This document shows, piece after piece, positions 33,388-42,196 of a stretch of 64,000 nucleotides of DNA; positions within the stretch are counted from its first letter, which is position 1; every line of letters starts with the position of its first letter. The notes under the pieces are model-generated. The model was not told the origin of the DNA. It saw only the letters and a program-made list of their open reading frames with translations, and made no database searches. The stretch comes from CAYVUB01 sp964454675 (GTDB taxonomy: Bacteria; Bacteroidota; Bacteroidia; Flavobacteriales; Flavobacteriaceae), in contig CAYVUB010000014.1 of assembly GCA_964454675.1 (NCBI GenBank), forward strand, positions 1-64,000. The letters run 5' to 3'. The position numbers were made by a program, and so were the translations under genes.

Positions 33388-35853
33388 TTATCCTTCAAAT
33401 TCAAAATCATCACCTCCGCCGTTTTGTTGACTGCGTCGTTCTCTTTCTTGTCTTTTCTGCTGGTTAAAACGGTATGTGAATGATAACGTAATTTGACGTT
33501 CTCTCCACTGCATTTCAGAATAGGTGTTTTGCGTCGGTAAATTGGTATAAAAAAGTCGTTTTCTGGAATTAAAAACATCCTGTACATTGAGTGTCAACGT
33601 CGCTTTTTCTTTAAGAATGTCTTTACTGAAAGCTAAGTTTGCGTGTATAATTCCTTTTGAACGTCCTTGTGCGTTTTCTTCCGGTGCATTATAAGTGGCG
33701 TTGGTTTGCCAGTCAATACTGTAAGGAAGCGTAATTCTTGACGTAAGACGCGTTGTCCACGAATACGCTACGTTATCAAAATTTTGAGTTACAAGATTGT
33801 TGCTTAAATCATAATAGGAATAATTTCCTTTGGTTTCGTTTCTGTAAAAATTAAAGTTTCCGTTGATTCTCCACCATTTATAGGGGTTATAATTGGTTGT
33901 CAAATCAAAACCAAAACGATTGCGAACACCTAAATTTACAGGTGATGTGATAAGCACATCGATACCGTCAATTTCTTCTACATAACGTACAAATTGCTCT
34001 GCATCTTTGGTATGATTAAAATACACAGAGCTGCTCAAGGTAAGATTATTGCCCCAGCGTTTAAGGAAGCCCAAATCAACAGCATCGCTCATTGACGGGT
34101 CTAAATCGGGGTTGCCTCTAAAAAGTGATACGTTGCTTGATAAGTTTGAAAACGGATTGATAGAGCGCGAGCGTGGTCTGGAAATACGTCGGCTATAACT
34201 TAATGAGATGTTTGTGTCGTCTGAAAATTCATAACTAAAAAACGCACTCGGGAAAAAGTTGTTATACTTCTTGTTTCTGAAAATTTCGTGGGTAAACTGG
34301 TTGATGTCAACATTGGTTGTTTCCCAACGAAGTCCTGTCATATAAGAGAATTTCCCGGTTTTAGAACCATATTGCGTATATAAAGCATTGACATTTTCAA
34401 TATACCCTAATATATTTGAATAGTTGGAATCGTTTTCCCATGCCTGATTTGTGAAGTTAAAATTTTCAACACCATAATCGGTCAATAAATCGACAAAGTT
34501 TCCTCTGTATCCTGCTTCAAACTGGCTGTTTTCGCCCAAAGGAAGCACATAATCCATTTGAACCAAAGTTCTTGTTTGTTTTTGGTCGCTTGCTGTACGT
34601 TCTTCTTTTGTGATGTCGTTTAGCAGCAGGTTTTCGGTTGTGATATCTGCATAATTTTTGTCTTTGCTCGAAGAAAACGAAGCGTCTATAGTGAGTTTAT
34701 GACCATCTTTTTTGAATTTTTTGGTAAGATTGGTAGAATAATCGATGTTTTCGTCATCACTCCACTCAAAATTATTTCGGGAAGTTCTGCCGGTCAAATC
34801 CATGCTTGGGTTGTATTGGCTGATAAAAACATTTGTAGGGTTGTCTCTGCTGCTTTTTCTGTATGAAATACTGTTTGTCCACGAAAGCGATTCGGTAAGA
34901 TTCCATTCCATTCCAAAAACACCATTGTAGCCTTTATTTAATCGTTCATTGGTTCTTCTTTCTTCAATAAAACCTGTTGTTGCTCCTGTGTTTATGTCCA
35001 GATTTTCAATATCATTACTCATATTTCCACGGCTTCCTCTGTGGTTATAGCCTTGGGTTGTGAAGAGATTGAACTCATTGGTTTTGTAATTGATATTGGT
35101 GCTTATCCCGTGATTGGCAGGATCTCCTGTGGTACCAATGACAGACCCGTTTATTCCGTTGTTTTTGCCTTTTCGCAAAATGATATTTATGATGCCGCCG
35201 CCGCCTTCTGCTTCATATCTTGCAGACGGATTGGTAATTACTTCTACTTTTTCGACTGAATCTGCCGGAAGCATTTTGAGCGCATCGGCAATATTGATAC
35301 CTGCCAGCCCCGATGGTTTTCCGTCAATTAAAATTCTTACGTTGCTATCGCCTCTAAGCATGACGTTACCATCCACATCGACACTTACAGACGGTACATT
35401 ATCAAGAACATCGCTGATGGTTCCTCCTTTTACCATCATGTCTTGACCCACGTTGTAAACTCTTTTGTCCAGGCGCATTTCAACGGTAGAGCGTTCTGCA
35501 ATGACTTCTACAGTATTCAGCATCTCGGTACTTGCACCAATTTTGATGGTTCCCAGATTGGTATCGGCAGTGATTACTTTGTCTATTAGTTTTTCGGTTT
35601 TGTAAGAAATATACTCTATAGAAACATCGTAAGTGCCTGTAGGTACATAAATATTAAAATTTCCGTTTGTATCTGTAATTCCTCCGGTAATTATTTTGTT
35701 TTGTTCTTTACTGAAAAAAGTAATAGTGGTGTATTCAAGAGGTTGATTAATGTCTTTATCAACAACTTTACCACTAACTTTTACTTCTTGAGATAGTGAT
35801 ACATTTGAAAAAAACAGGATGAATAATAGGCTTAAAAGGCTTGTGGGTTTCAT
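33388..35853 (-). CDS. TonB-dependent-receptor-like outer-membrane barrel (OMP_b-brl_3 type)
   Basis: An 821-residue protein. A signal peptide (to about residue 21, VSLSQ) is followed by a carboxypeptidase-regulatory-like domain (VSGKVVDKDINQPLEYTTITFF…GNFNIYVPTGTYDVSIEYISYKTE). Next is a plug region (VYNVGQDMMVKGGTISDVLDNVPSVSVD…VRILIDGKPSGL…KVEVITNPSARYEAEGGGGIINIILRKG) and a large beta barrel. The LRGDSNVRILIDGKPS segment is characteristic of the OMP_b-brl_3 group. The last strand (ITLSFTYRFN) is followed by an unusual polar tail of about 26 residues ending GGGDDFEFEG. The substrate is unknown. It is preceded 9 bp upstream by a small cationic exported protein in the same operon. Confidence 0.9.
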   Translation of the reverse strand: MKPTSLLSLLFILFFSNVSLSQEVKVSGKVVDKDINQPLEYTTITFFSKEQNKIITGGITDTNGNFNIYVPTGTYDVSIEYISYKTEKLIDKVITADTNLGTIKIGASTEMLNTVEVIAERSTVEMRLDKRVYNVGQDMMVKGGTISDVLDNVPSVSVDVDGNVMLRGDSNVRILIDGKPSGLAGINIADALKMLPADSVEKVEVITNPSARYEAEGGGGIINIILRKGKNNGINGSVIGTTGDPANHGISTNINYKTNEFNLFTTQGYNHRGSRGNMSNDIENLDINTGATTGFIEERRTNERLNKGYNGVFGMEWNLTESLSWTNSISYRKSSRDNPTNVFISQYNPSMDLTGRTSRNNFEWSDDENIDYSTNLTKKFKKDGHKLTIDASFSSSKDKNYADITTENLLLNDITKEERTASDQKQTRTLVQMDYVLPLGENSQFEAGYRGNFVDLLTDYGVENFNFTNQAWENDSNYSNILGYIENVNALYTQYGSKTGKFSYMTGLRWETTNVDINQFTHEIFRNKKYNNFFPSAFFSYEFSDDTNISLSYSRRISRPRSRSINPFSNLSSNVSLFRGNPDLDPSMSDAVDLGFLKRWGNNLTLSSSVYFNHTKDAEQFVRYVEEIDGIDVLITSPVNLGVRNRFGFDLTTNYNPYKWWRINGNFNFYRNETKGNYSYYDLSNNLVTQNFDNVAYSWTTRLTSRITLPYSIDWQTNATYNAPEENAQGRSKGIIHANLAFSKDILKEKATLTLNVQDVFNSRKRLFYTNLPTQNTYSEMQWRERQITLSFTYRFNQQKRQERERRSQQNGGGDDFEFEG

Positions 35854-35862
35854 ATAGATAGA

Positions 35863-36279
35863 TTAGTCGTTAGTTTTGTTTTTCTTCTTTTTATTTTTCT
35901 TGTTTTTGTTGTTTTTTGCAGTACCCTTGACGGATTCCATGATTTTTGCCATGGTTTCTTCCGTGACCATGTCTTTTATATCCAGAAAATGTGTGGTATC
36001 AAGTTTTTCAACAAGTTCGTCGCGTTTATGCTGTTCAGCAACGCTCATATAAATAGATTTTTTTGAATCAAAATAGGAATGCATTTTTTGCTTGATGATT
36101 TCTTTTTGAAAGTCGTCAACATCAAGAGTTGTAATAAAGTCATTGACATAGTCGTCTTGCTTTTCCTGTATGTCCCGTTCCATTTGCTCCATTCGCTTTT
36201 TTGTTTCTGCATCAGGTTGAGCAAACGCATAGCTGCAATTAAGCATTAAGAATAGAATTGAAAAAACAATAGACCTCAT
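35863..36279 (-). CDS. Small exported protein with Lys/Asn-rich tail
   Basis: A 138-residue protein with a signal peptide (residues 1-20, SYAFAQ). The mature part is almost entirely helical and charged (ETKKRMEQMERDIQEKQDDY…) and loosely resembles Spy/CpxP-like periplasmic proteins. It has no clear LTxxQ motif, so I do not assign that family. The last 20 residues are a run of Lys and Asn (AKNNKNKKNKKKKNKTND). It is the first gene of the operon with the outer-membrane barrel protein, only 9 bp apart, which suggests a shared envelope role. Confidence 0.7.
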   Translation of the reverse strand: MRSIVFSILFLMLNCSYAFAQPDAETKKRMEQMERDIQEKQDDYVNDFITTLDVDDFQKEIIKQKMHSYFDSKKSIYMSVAEQHKRDELVEKLDTTHFLDIKDMVTEETMAKIMESVKGTAKNNKNKKNKKKKNKTND

Positions 36280-36358
36280 AGTTTTTATTTTGCTGATAAG
36301 ACGGCAAAAATAGAGGTTGGTTTAATGGGGTTCGGTTAAAGTTGTGTTAAAACCGGGT

Positions 36359-36700
36359 TTAGAGAATGTCAAGGATTTTTACAGGAGGTCTGCCAATGAC
36401 TGCTTTATCTCCGTTGATTACGATGGGACGTTCAATGAGCGCAGGATTTTTTGCCATAAGGTCTATGAGTTCGTCATCTGTAAAATCCAGATGTTTAAAA
36501 TTGTCTTTCCAGAGGACTTCATTTTTACGAACCAGCTCAATAGGTTTAATTTTAAGAAGCTTGATAATTTTTGAGAGTTTTGCAGCACTTAACGGATGGT
36601 CAAGGTATTTGACTATTTCATAATCAGCTTTGTGATTTTCAAGGATTTCCAGAGTTTCTCTCGATTTGCTGCAACGCGGGTTATGGTAAATAACAATCAT
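36359..36700 (-). CDS. ArsC-family reductase (glutaredoxin-coupled arsenate reductase type)
   Basis: A 113-residue thioredoxin-fold protein of the ArsC/Spx/YffB group. The N-terminal IYHNPRCSKSRETLEIL carries the active Cys10. Other marks are KYLDHPLSAAKL, ELVRKNE, and the C-terminal RPIVINGDKAVIGRPP with the arginine-proline motif typical of ArsC. There are no other arsenic genes nearby, so arsenate may not be its real substrate. It is a single minus-strand gene. Confidence 0.88.
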   Translation of the reverse strand: MIVIYHNPRCSKSRETLEILENHKADYEIVKYLDHPLSAAKLSKIIKLLKIKPIELVRKNEVLWKDNFKHLDFTDDELIDLMAKNPALIERPIVINGDKAVIGRPPVKILDIL

Positions 36701-36706
36701 TGTTTT

Positions 36707-36734
36707 AGTATTGAGTAGTTAGTATTGAGTAGTT
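36707..36734. repeat. 14-base tandem duplication
   Basis: AGTATTGAGTAGTT occurs twice back to back upstream of the ArsC-family gene. A related AGTATTGAG occurs at the end of the glycosyltransferase gene near 54842. Confidence 0.85.
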
Positions 36735-36784
36735 GGTTAATTGTAAGCGTAATACCAATACAAAAAACAATTTACACATTAGCC

Positions 36785-37402
36785 TTACAAATTTACATTA
36801 TAATCTTTTAACTGGTTTACTAGAAACTGTGCCGATTTAAAATGAATACCGTTAATTCCTAAGGCGTTTGCAGCTTCAATGTTTCTCAGGTTATCGTCAA
36901 TAAAAACAGCTTCTTGGGCAATGATGTTGAATCTGCTTAGTGTTAATTCATAAATTTCCCTGAAAGGCTTTCTGGTTTTCTCTTCACCTGATACTAAAAT
37001 ACCTTCAAACCAATGTAAAAATTCAAACCGGCTCAAAGCTACGGGAAAGGTTTCGTGACTCCAGTTGGTAAGCGCTACTATTTTATAATTTTTAGAATCG
37101 ATGAGTTTTTTAAGAATTGCAACCGTATCTGTTATAGCACCGCCAAGCATTTCTTCCCAGCGGCCGTAATACATGCGTATAAGTTGTTCATGTTCGGGAA
37201 ACATGGCTACGCGTTCTTCTGTAGCTTTTGCAATAGGGTAGCCTGCATCTTGATTTTCATTCCAGTCGCTGGTGCAGATGTTGTCAAAAAACCATTGCAT
37301 TTTTTGCCGGTCACCCTTAAAAACATCCAAAAAAACATATTCGGGATTCCAGTCAATCAAAACGCCTCCAAGGTCAAATATAATCGTGTTTATGTGTTTC
37401 AT
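36785..37402 (-). CDS. HAD-superfamily hydrolase
   Basis: A 205-residue cytosolic phosphatase-like protein of the HAD superfamily (YihX/epoxide-hydrolase-N-type branch). Motif I is IIFDLGGVLIDWN with the nucleophile Asp. Motif II is VALTNWS, the Lys of motif III lies in GEEKTRKPFREIY, and motif IV is AVFIDDNLRNIEAANALG. The substrate is unknown; many such enzymes act on small sugar phosphates or nucleotides. It starts 4 bp after the prfB stop, so it is cotranscribed with release factor 2. Confidence 0.88.
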   Translation of the reverse strand: MKHINTIIFDLGGVLIDWNPEYVFLDVFKGDRQKMQWFFDNICTSDWNENQDAGYPIAKATEERVAMFPEHEQLIRMYYGRWEEMLGGAITDTVAILKKLIDSKNYKIVALTNWSHETFPVALSRFEFLHWFEGILVSGEEKTRKPFREIYELTLSRFNIIAQEAVFIDDNLRNIEAANALGINGIHFKSAQFLVNQLKDYNVNL

Positions 37403-37406
37403 TTTT

Positions 37407-38517
37407 TTATAGCTCGTTTGTGTTTTCTGTTTTTTGTCCCATCATCATAAGGTATGATTTTAAGAACGGTTCAATATCACCGTTTAAAACGGCATCTACA
37501 TTTCCGGTTTCATGACTTGTGCGCACATCTTTTATCAGTTTATATGGGTGTAATACATAGTTGCGTATCTGGCTTCCCCATTCAATTTTCATTTTTCCGG
37601 CTTCAATGTTTTCACGTTGTGCCATTTGTTTTTGCAGTTCAATTTCGTAAAGTTGTGATTTCAGCATTTGCATTGCACGTTGGCGGTTGTCTTGCTGCGA
37701 ACGGGTTTCTGAACACTGAATCTGAATGCCGGTAGGTTTATGGAACAATTGTACTTTGGTTTCTACTTTATTGACGTTTTGCCCGCCGGCACCACTTGAA
37801 CGTGACGTAATAATTTCAATATCGGCAGGGTTTATATCAATCTCGATAGTATCATCAACCAAAGGATAGACATATACCGATGCAAAACTGGTATGACGCT
37901 TGGCATTGCTGTCAAAAGGTGAGATGCGTACCAAGCGGTGTACGCCGTTTTCGCCTTTAAGCCAGCCAAAAGCAAAATCGCCTTCTATTTCTAAGGTGAC
38001 GGTTTTTATACCGGCAACATCGCCTTCCTGAAAGTTGAGTTCTTTAACTTTATAACCGTTTTTTTCGGCATACATAAGGTACATACGCATAAGGATGCTT
38101 GCCCAGTCGCAGCTTTCGGTGCCGCCGGCGCCTGCGGTAATCTGCAAAACGGCACTCAGGTTGTCGCCTTCATCAGACAGCATGTTTTTAAACTCTAAAT
38201 GCTCAATTAAAGAAAGGCTTTTTTCATATTGCTCATCAAGTTCATCACCTGTAATATCACCAGCTTTATAAAACTCAAAAAACACTTCAAGGTCTTCAAC
38301 AGAAGCCTTAGCACCGGTATAATCGCTTACCCATTTTTTCTTTTCGCGCAGTGATTTCATGGTAATCTCTGCCTGCCTGGAATCATCCCAAAAATTGGGG
38401 TTAAATGTTTTTTCTTCTTCGTTAGCTATTTCAATATTTTTGGCATCTATGTCAAAGATACCTCCTCAACGCACCAAGGCGTTCTACCAATCCTTTTACT
38501 TGTTCGGATGTCGTCAT
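37407..38517 (-). CDS. prfB: Peptide chain release factor 2, with programmed +1 frameshift
   Basis: RF2 ends translation at UGA and UAA. The gene starts at the ATG at 38517 with a short frame (MTTSEQVKGLVERLGALRRYL) that ends in TGA at 38454-38452. The main frame then continues without that base and includes an internal ATG at 38360 that is not the true start. The slippage signal is complete: AGGAGG (38466-38461), three bases, then CTT-TGA-C. Corrected length is 369 residues. The stop-codon-recognition tripeptide SPF is at about 199-201 and the catalytic GGQ at about 244-246. When RF2 is scarce, TGA is read slowly and the frame shifts, so RF2 autoregulates. Confidence 0.97.
38452..38466 (-). 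promoter_or_regulatory. RF2 programmed frameshift site
   Basis: On the minus strand it reads AGGAGGTATCTTTGA. The internal Shine-Dalgarno-like AGGAGG and CTTTGA are in the canonical spacing known from E. coli prfB. It is notable because Shine-Dalgarno sequences are otherwise scarce in this genome. Confidence 0.96.
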
Positions 38518-38532
38518 AAAAATTATTTTTTA

Positions 38533-38540
38533 CAAAAATA
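38533..38540 (-). promoter_or_regulatory. Candidate -7 box of prfB (TATTTTTG on minus)
   Basis: An exact TAnnTTTG match on the minus strand, 15 bases before the corrected prfB start at 38517. It supports that start over the internal ATG. The -33 element is poor. Confidence 0.45.
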
Positions 38541-38614
38541 GAATTAAAGACACAGTTTAAAACAATTTTAAAGCTTAATTTTTTTAGCTTTATAGACAAA
38601 AATAAACACAAACT

Positions 38615-39643
38615 ATGATGCTGATAGATTTACGAAGCGATACGGTTACCAAACCTACAAAAGCAATGCTGAAAGCGATGTTAAACGCTCAGGTTGGCGA
38701 TGACGTTTATAAAGAAGACCCGATGGTCAATGCTCTTGAAGAACGCATAGCAGATATGTTCGGGAAAGAAAAAGCCTTGTTTTTTCCAACAGGAACCATG
38801 GCAAACCAAACAGCTATCAAGCTGCATACCAATCCCGGCGACCAGGTTATTTGTGATAAAGATGCTCATATTTATAATTATGAAGGTGGCGGTGCGTCAT
38901 TTAACAGTGGTGTGTCGTGTAAATTGCTGGACGGTAACAGAGGTATGTTTACAGCTCAGCAAGTTTTGGAAGCTATCAATCCGCCCGATTTTTACCACAG
39001 TCCGTTAACGGCATTGGTTGAAGTTGAAAATACCACCAATCGCGGTGGTGGCAGTTGCTGGAATTATGAAGAGCTTAAAAAGATACGCAAAGTGTGTGAT
39101 ACTCATGGTTTAGGATTTCATCTGGATGGTGCACGTATCTGGAATGTTTTGAAAACTACCGCTTTGACCGCCAGAGATTACGGAAAACTTTTTGATACGG
39201 TTTCTGTATGTCTCAGTAAAGGTTTGGGGTGTCCTGCCGGTTCGGTATTGACAGGCGATAAAGCTATTATGGATAATGCGTTACGCATACGCAAAATTCT
39301 TGGTGGCGGTATGCGGCAAGTTGGGTATCTGGCAGCCGCAGGGTTGTATGCGCTGGATAATCATATTAACCGTTTAACCGAAGACCATCGTAAAGCAAAA
39401 GGTATTGCGCAAGTGTTAAACCAATTGCCGTATATCAAAAAAGTAGAGCCTGTTGAAACCAATATCATCATTTTTGAACTGACAAACAAAGATGATGAAA
39501 AAGCTTTTTTATCGCAATTAATGAATCTTAATGTAAAATTAAGTGGTATGGGCAACGGCAAATTGCGCATAGTAACGCATTTGGATTACACCGATGAAAT
39601 GCATGCATATCTTTTGGATATTTTGGTAGGATTGAAGTTTTAA
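38615..39643 (+). CDS. Threonine aldolase (low-specificity, LtaE/GLY1-like)
   Basis: A 342-residue fold-type I PLP enzyme that splits threonine into glycine and acetaldehyde. Marks: DLRSDTVTKPTKAM at the N-terminus, GDDVYKEDP, FFPTGTMANQTAI, His85 in DKDAHIYNYEGGG (stacks on PLP), HLDGARIWN (Asp171) and the PLP lysine K202 in LSKGLGCPAGS. An in-frame ATG one codon later is also possible. Its stop abuts that of the convergent ybaB gene with no bases between. Confidence 0.94.
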   Translation: MMLIDLRSDTVTKPTKAMLKAMLNAQVGDDVYKEDPMVNALEERIADMFGKEKALFFPTGTMANQTAIKLHTNPGDQVICDKDAHIYNYEGGGASFNSGVSCKLLDGNRGMFTAQQVLEAINPPDFYHSPLTALVEVENTTNRGGGSCWNYEELKKIRKVCDTHGLGFHLDGARIWNVLKTTALTARDYGKLFDTVSVCLSKGLGCPAGSVLTGDKAIMDNALRIRKILGGGMRQVGYLAAAGLYALDNHINRLTEDHRKAKGIAQVLNQLPYIKKVEPVETNIIIFELTNKDDEKAFLSQLMNLNVKLSGMGNGKLRIVTHLDYTDEMHAYLLDILVGLKF

Positions 39644-39967
39644 TTATTTGAATAAGTCCAATCCTGGAATGTTGGGCATGCCTTCTTTTGCTACGGCAGC
39701 CAGTTCTGTTTCATGTATTTGCGTGGCTTTTGCAATAGCGTTGTTAAGGCATATAACCAAATAGTCTTCAAGCATATCTTTATCTTCCAGTAAAGACTCG
39801 TCAATATCAATGGATTTTATGGTTCTGTTTGCTGTAACAGTCACTTTAAGCTTGTTGTTTGCTTGAAACTCATCAATCAACACATGATTTAAACGCTGTT
39901 TTGTATCTTCAACTTTCTTTTGGGTTTCTTTGAGTTTAGTCATCATACCCATCATATCTCCAAACAT
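39644..39967 (-). CDS. YbaB/EbfC family nucleoid-associated protein
   Basis: A 107-residue DNA-binding dimer of the YbaB/EbfC family. It begins MFGDMMGMMTKLKETQKKVEDTKQ, with the helical N-terminus usual for the family, followed by a beta sheet (KVTVTANRTIKSIDIDESLL) and a C-terminal helix. In many bacteria the gene sits beside dnaX and recR; here it stands alone between threonine aldolase and oligopeptidase B. Confidence 0.9.
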   Translation of the reverse strand: MFGDMMGMMTKLKETQKKVEDTKQRLNHVLIDEFQANNKLKVTVTANRTIKSIDIDESLLEDKDMLEDYLVICLNNAIAKATQIHETELAAVAKEGMPNIPGLDLFK

Positions 39968-39992
39968 AAATTAGGTTTTAAAAATTCAGAAG

Positions 39993-40021
39993 CAAAAATA
40001 CAAATTCAAACTAACTTCAAA
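39993..40021 (-). promoter_or_regulatory. Candidate promoter of ybaB
   Basis: On the minus strand: TTTG (40021-40018), a 17-base spacer, then TATTTTTG (40000-39993). The -7 box is 25 bases before the ybaB start. Confidence 0.45.
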
Positions 40022-40030
40022 TATAAATCT

Positions 40031-40038
40031 TACTTTTG
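40031..40038 (+). promoter_or_regulatory. Candidate -7 box of the oligopeptidase gene (TACTTTTG)
   Basis: An exact TAnnTTTG match, 28 bases before the start codon. It sits immediately beside the divergent ybaB promoter. Confidence 0.45.
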
Positions 40039-40066
40039 CGAGCATTTTTAACCGGTAATTTTTAAA

Positions 40067-42124
40067 ATGAAAAACTTAAATATACAAGCACCCAAAGCAA
40101 AAAAGCAGCCTCAAGAACTTATCAAACATAACGACATTCGTATAGATGATTATTACTGGATGAATGACAGAGAAAACCCTGAAGTTATAGACTATCTCAA
40201 TTCGGAAAATGCTTATTTTGACCGGATGACTTCGCATACAAAAGATTTTGAACAGCGTTTATTTGAAGAAATGAAAGCCAGAATCAAAGAAGATGATGAA
40301 TCTGTGCCGTATAAATACAACGGCTATTGGTATATTGTAAAATATGAAACAGGTAAAGACTATCCTGTTTATATACGAAAAAAAGATACCTTGGATAATC
40401 CTGAAGAAATCATGTTTGACTGCAATAAAATGGCTGAAGGTCACGAGTATTTTAATTTGATAGGATTGAGTGTAAGCCCTGATAATACTATGATTTCTTT
40501 TGGGATTGATACCACGGGAAGACGTAACTATACGTTACAGGTAAAAAATCTGGTTACCGGTCAACTATGTCCCGATGTTATTGAAATGACTACCGGTAGC
40601 GCGACTTGGGCAAATGATAACAAAACCTTGTTTTACACTAAAAAGGATGAACAAACATTACGTTCAGACAAAATATTCAAGCATACATTAGGAACGCAAG
40701 CTGATGAGCTCGTGTTTCATGAAAAAGACGATACTTTTGGCGTATCGGTTTATAAATCAAAATCACAAAAATACATTGTTATAGCCTGTTACAGCACGAT
40801 GACCAATGAGTATCATATTCTTGATGCCAACACACCAAATGAGCATTTTAAAGTGTTTCAAAAGCGTATAAGAGGATTGGAGTATAATATTTCACATTAT
40901 GACAATCAATTTTATATTGTTACAAATGCCGGTGATGCTGCCAATTTTAAGCTGATGAAAACCCCTGAAAATGCTACGAGCAAGAAAAACTGGGTTGAAG
41001 TTATTCCGCACAGGGATTCTGTTTTGCTGGAAGATATAGACATTTTTAAAGAGTTTTTGGTTATAAGCGAGCGCAGTAACGGCCTGAATCAAATTCGCAT
41101 TATGCGTTGGGATGGCAACGATGATTACTACTTACCGTTTGACAATGAAACCTACACGGCTTATACGTCTGTAAATGTCGATTTTGATACGGTAATGCTG
41201 CGTTATGCGTACAATGCCATGACAACGCCGTCGTCAACTATTGATTTTAATATGGTTACTAAAGAAAAAACCATTTTAAAAGAGCAGGAAGTTTTAGATG
41301 CTGATTTTGATAAAGATAATTACCAATCGGAACGTCTTTGGGCAACATCGGCAGATGGTACAAAAGTTCCTGTGTCAATGATATATCGCAAAGGCATTAA
41401 AAAAGATGGTTCAAATCCTTTGCTGCTCTATGCTTACGGTTCGTACGGGCATACTATTGATCCTTATTTTTCAAGTGTTCGTTTGAGTTTGCTCGATAGA
41501 GGATTTATTTATGCTATTGCCCATGTACGTGGAGGCGAATATATGGGGCGGCCTTGGTATGAAAATGGGAAACTGCTTCAAAAGAAGAATACATTTACAG
41601 ATTTTATCGAGTGTTCAAAACATCTTATAGCGCAAGGTTACACATCGCCGCAGCATTTGTATGCGCTTGGTGGCAGTGCCGGCGGATTGCTTATAGGAGC
41701 TGTTATTAATGAAGCACCTCAGCTGTACAATGGTGTTATTGCCGCCGTACCTTTTGTAGATGTCGTTACAACAATGCTGGACGATAGCATCCCGTTAACA
41801 ACCGGAGAATATGACGAGTGGGGAAATCCTAATGAAAAATCGTATTATGATTATATGAAATCGTATTCGCCGTATGATAACGTAAAAACACAACAATATC
41901 CCAATATTTTGGTTACAACCGGTTTGCATGATTCACAAGTGCAATATTGGGAACCTGCCAAATGGGTTGCAAAATTAAGAGATAAAAAAACCGGCAGTAA
42001 TAAACTTCTGTTTAAAATAAATATGAATGCAGGACATGGCGGCGCTTCCGGACGTTTTGAAGCCTTAAAAGAAGACGCTCAAGAATACGCATTTTTATTA
42101 GACTTGGAGAATATTCATGACTAA
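40067..42124 (+). CDS. Oligopeptidase B-like S9 family serine peptidase
   Basis: A 685-residue prolyl-oligopeptidase-family enzyme (S9A). An N-terminal beta-propeller (to about residue 400) gates a C-terminal alpha/beta hydrolase. The catalytic triad is visible: Ser537 in GGSAGG, Asp622 in TGLHDSQV and His657 in NAGHGGASGR. IDDYYWMNDRENPEVIDYLN at the N-terminus and YAIAHVRGGEYMGRPWYENGK are typical of oligopeptidase B, which cuts short peptides after Arg or Lys. No signal peptide is present, so it is likely cytosolic. Confidence 0.93.
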   Translation: MKNLNIQAPKAKKQPQELIKHNDIRIDDYYWMNDRENPEVIDYLNSENAYFDRMTSHTKDFEQRLFEEMKARIKEDDESVPYKYNGYWYIVKYETGKDYPVYIRKKDTLDNPEEIMFDCNKMAEGHEYFNLIGLSVSPDNTMISFGIDTTGRRNYTLQVKNLVTGQLCPDVIEMTTGSATWANDNKTLFYTKKDEQTLRSDKIFKHTLGTQADELVFHEKDDTFGVSVYKSKSQKYIVIACYSTMTNEYHILDANTPNEHFKVFQKRIRGLEYNISHYDNQFYIVTNAGDAANFKLMKTPENATSKKNWVEVIPHRDSVLLEDIDIFKEFLVISERSNGLNQIRIMRWDGNDDYYLPFDNETYTAYTSVNVDFDTVMLRYAYNAMTTPSSTIDFNMVTKEKTILKEQEVLDADFDKDNYQSERLWATSADGTKVPVSMIYRKGIKKDGSNPLLLYAYGSYGHTIDPYFSSVRLSLLDRGFIYAIAHVRGGEYMGRPWYENGKLLQKKNTFTDFIECSKHLIAQGYTSPQHLYALGGSAGGLLIGAVINEAPQLYNGVIAAVPFVDVVTTMLDDSIPLTTGEYDEWGNPNEKSYYDYMKSYSPYDNVKTQQYPNILVTTGLHDSQVQYWEPAKWVAKLRDKKTGSNKLLFKINMNAGHGGASGRFEALKEDAQEYAFLLDLENIHD

Positions 42125-42139
42125 TTAAAAAAAAACTAT

Positions 42140-42147
42140 TATTTTTG
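42140..42147 (+). promoter_or_regulatory. Candidate -7 box (TATTTTTG)
   Basis: An exact TAnnTTTG match in the 72-bp gap before the cysteine-synthase-like gene, 49 bases before its start codon. Confidence 0.35.
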
Positions 42148-42196
42148 TCGGGTTTTAGGTTACATTTTTTTAAATTGTGACTGGTAAATAGTATTT

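Noticed and set aside
36359..36700. Arsenic resistance island
   Set aside because: Only one ArsC-family gene is present, with no arsR, arsB or acr3 near it.
37407..38360. prfB starting at the internal ATG
   Set aside because: It omits the N-terminal domain start and ignores the canonical frameshift site directly upstream.
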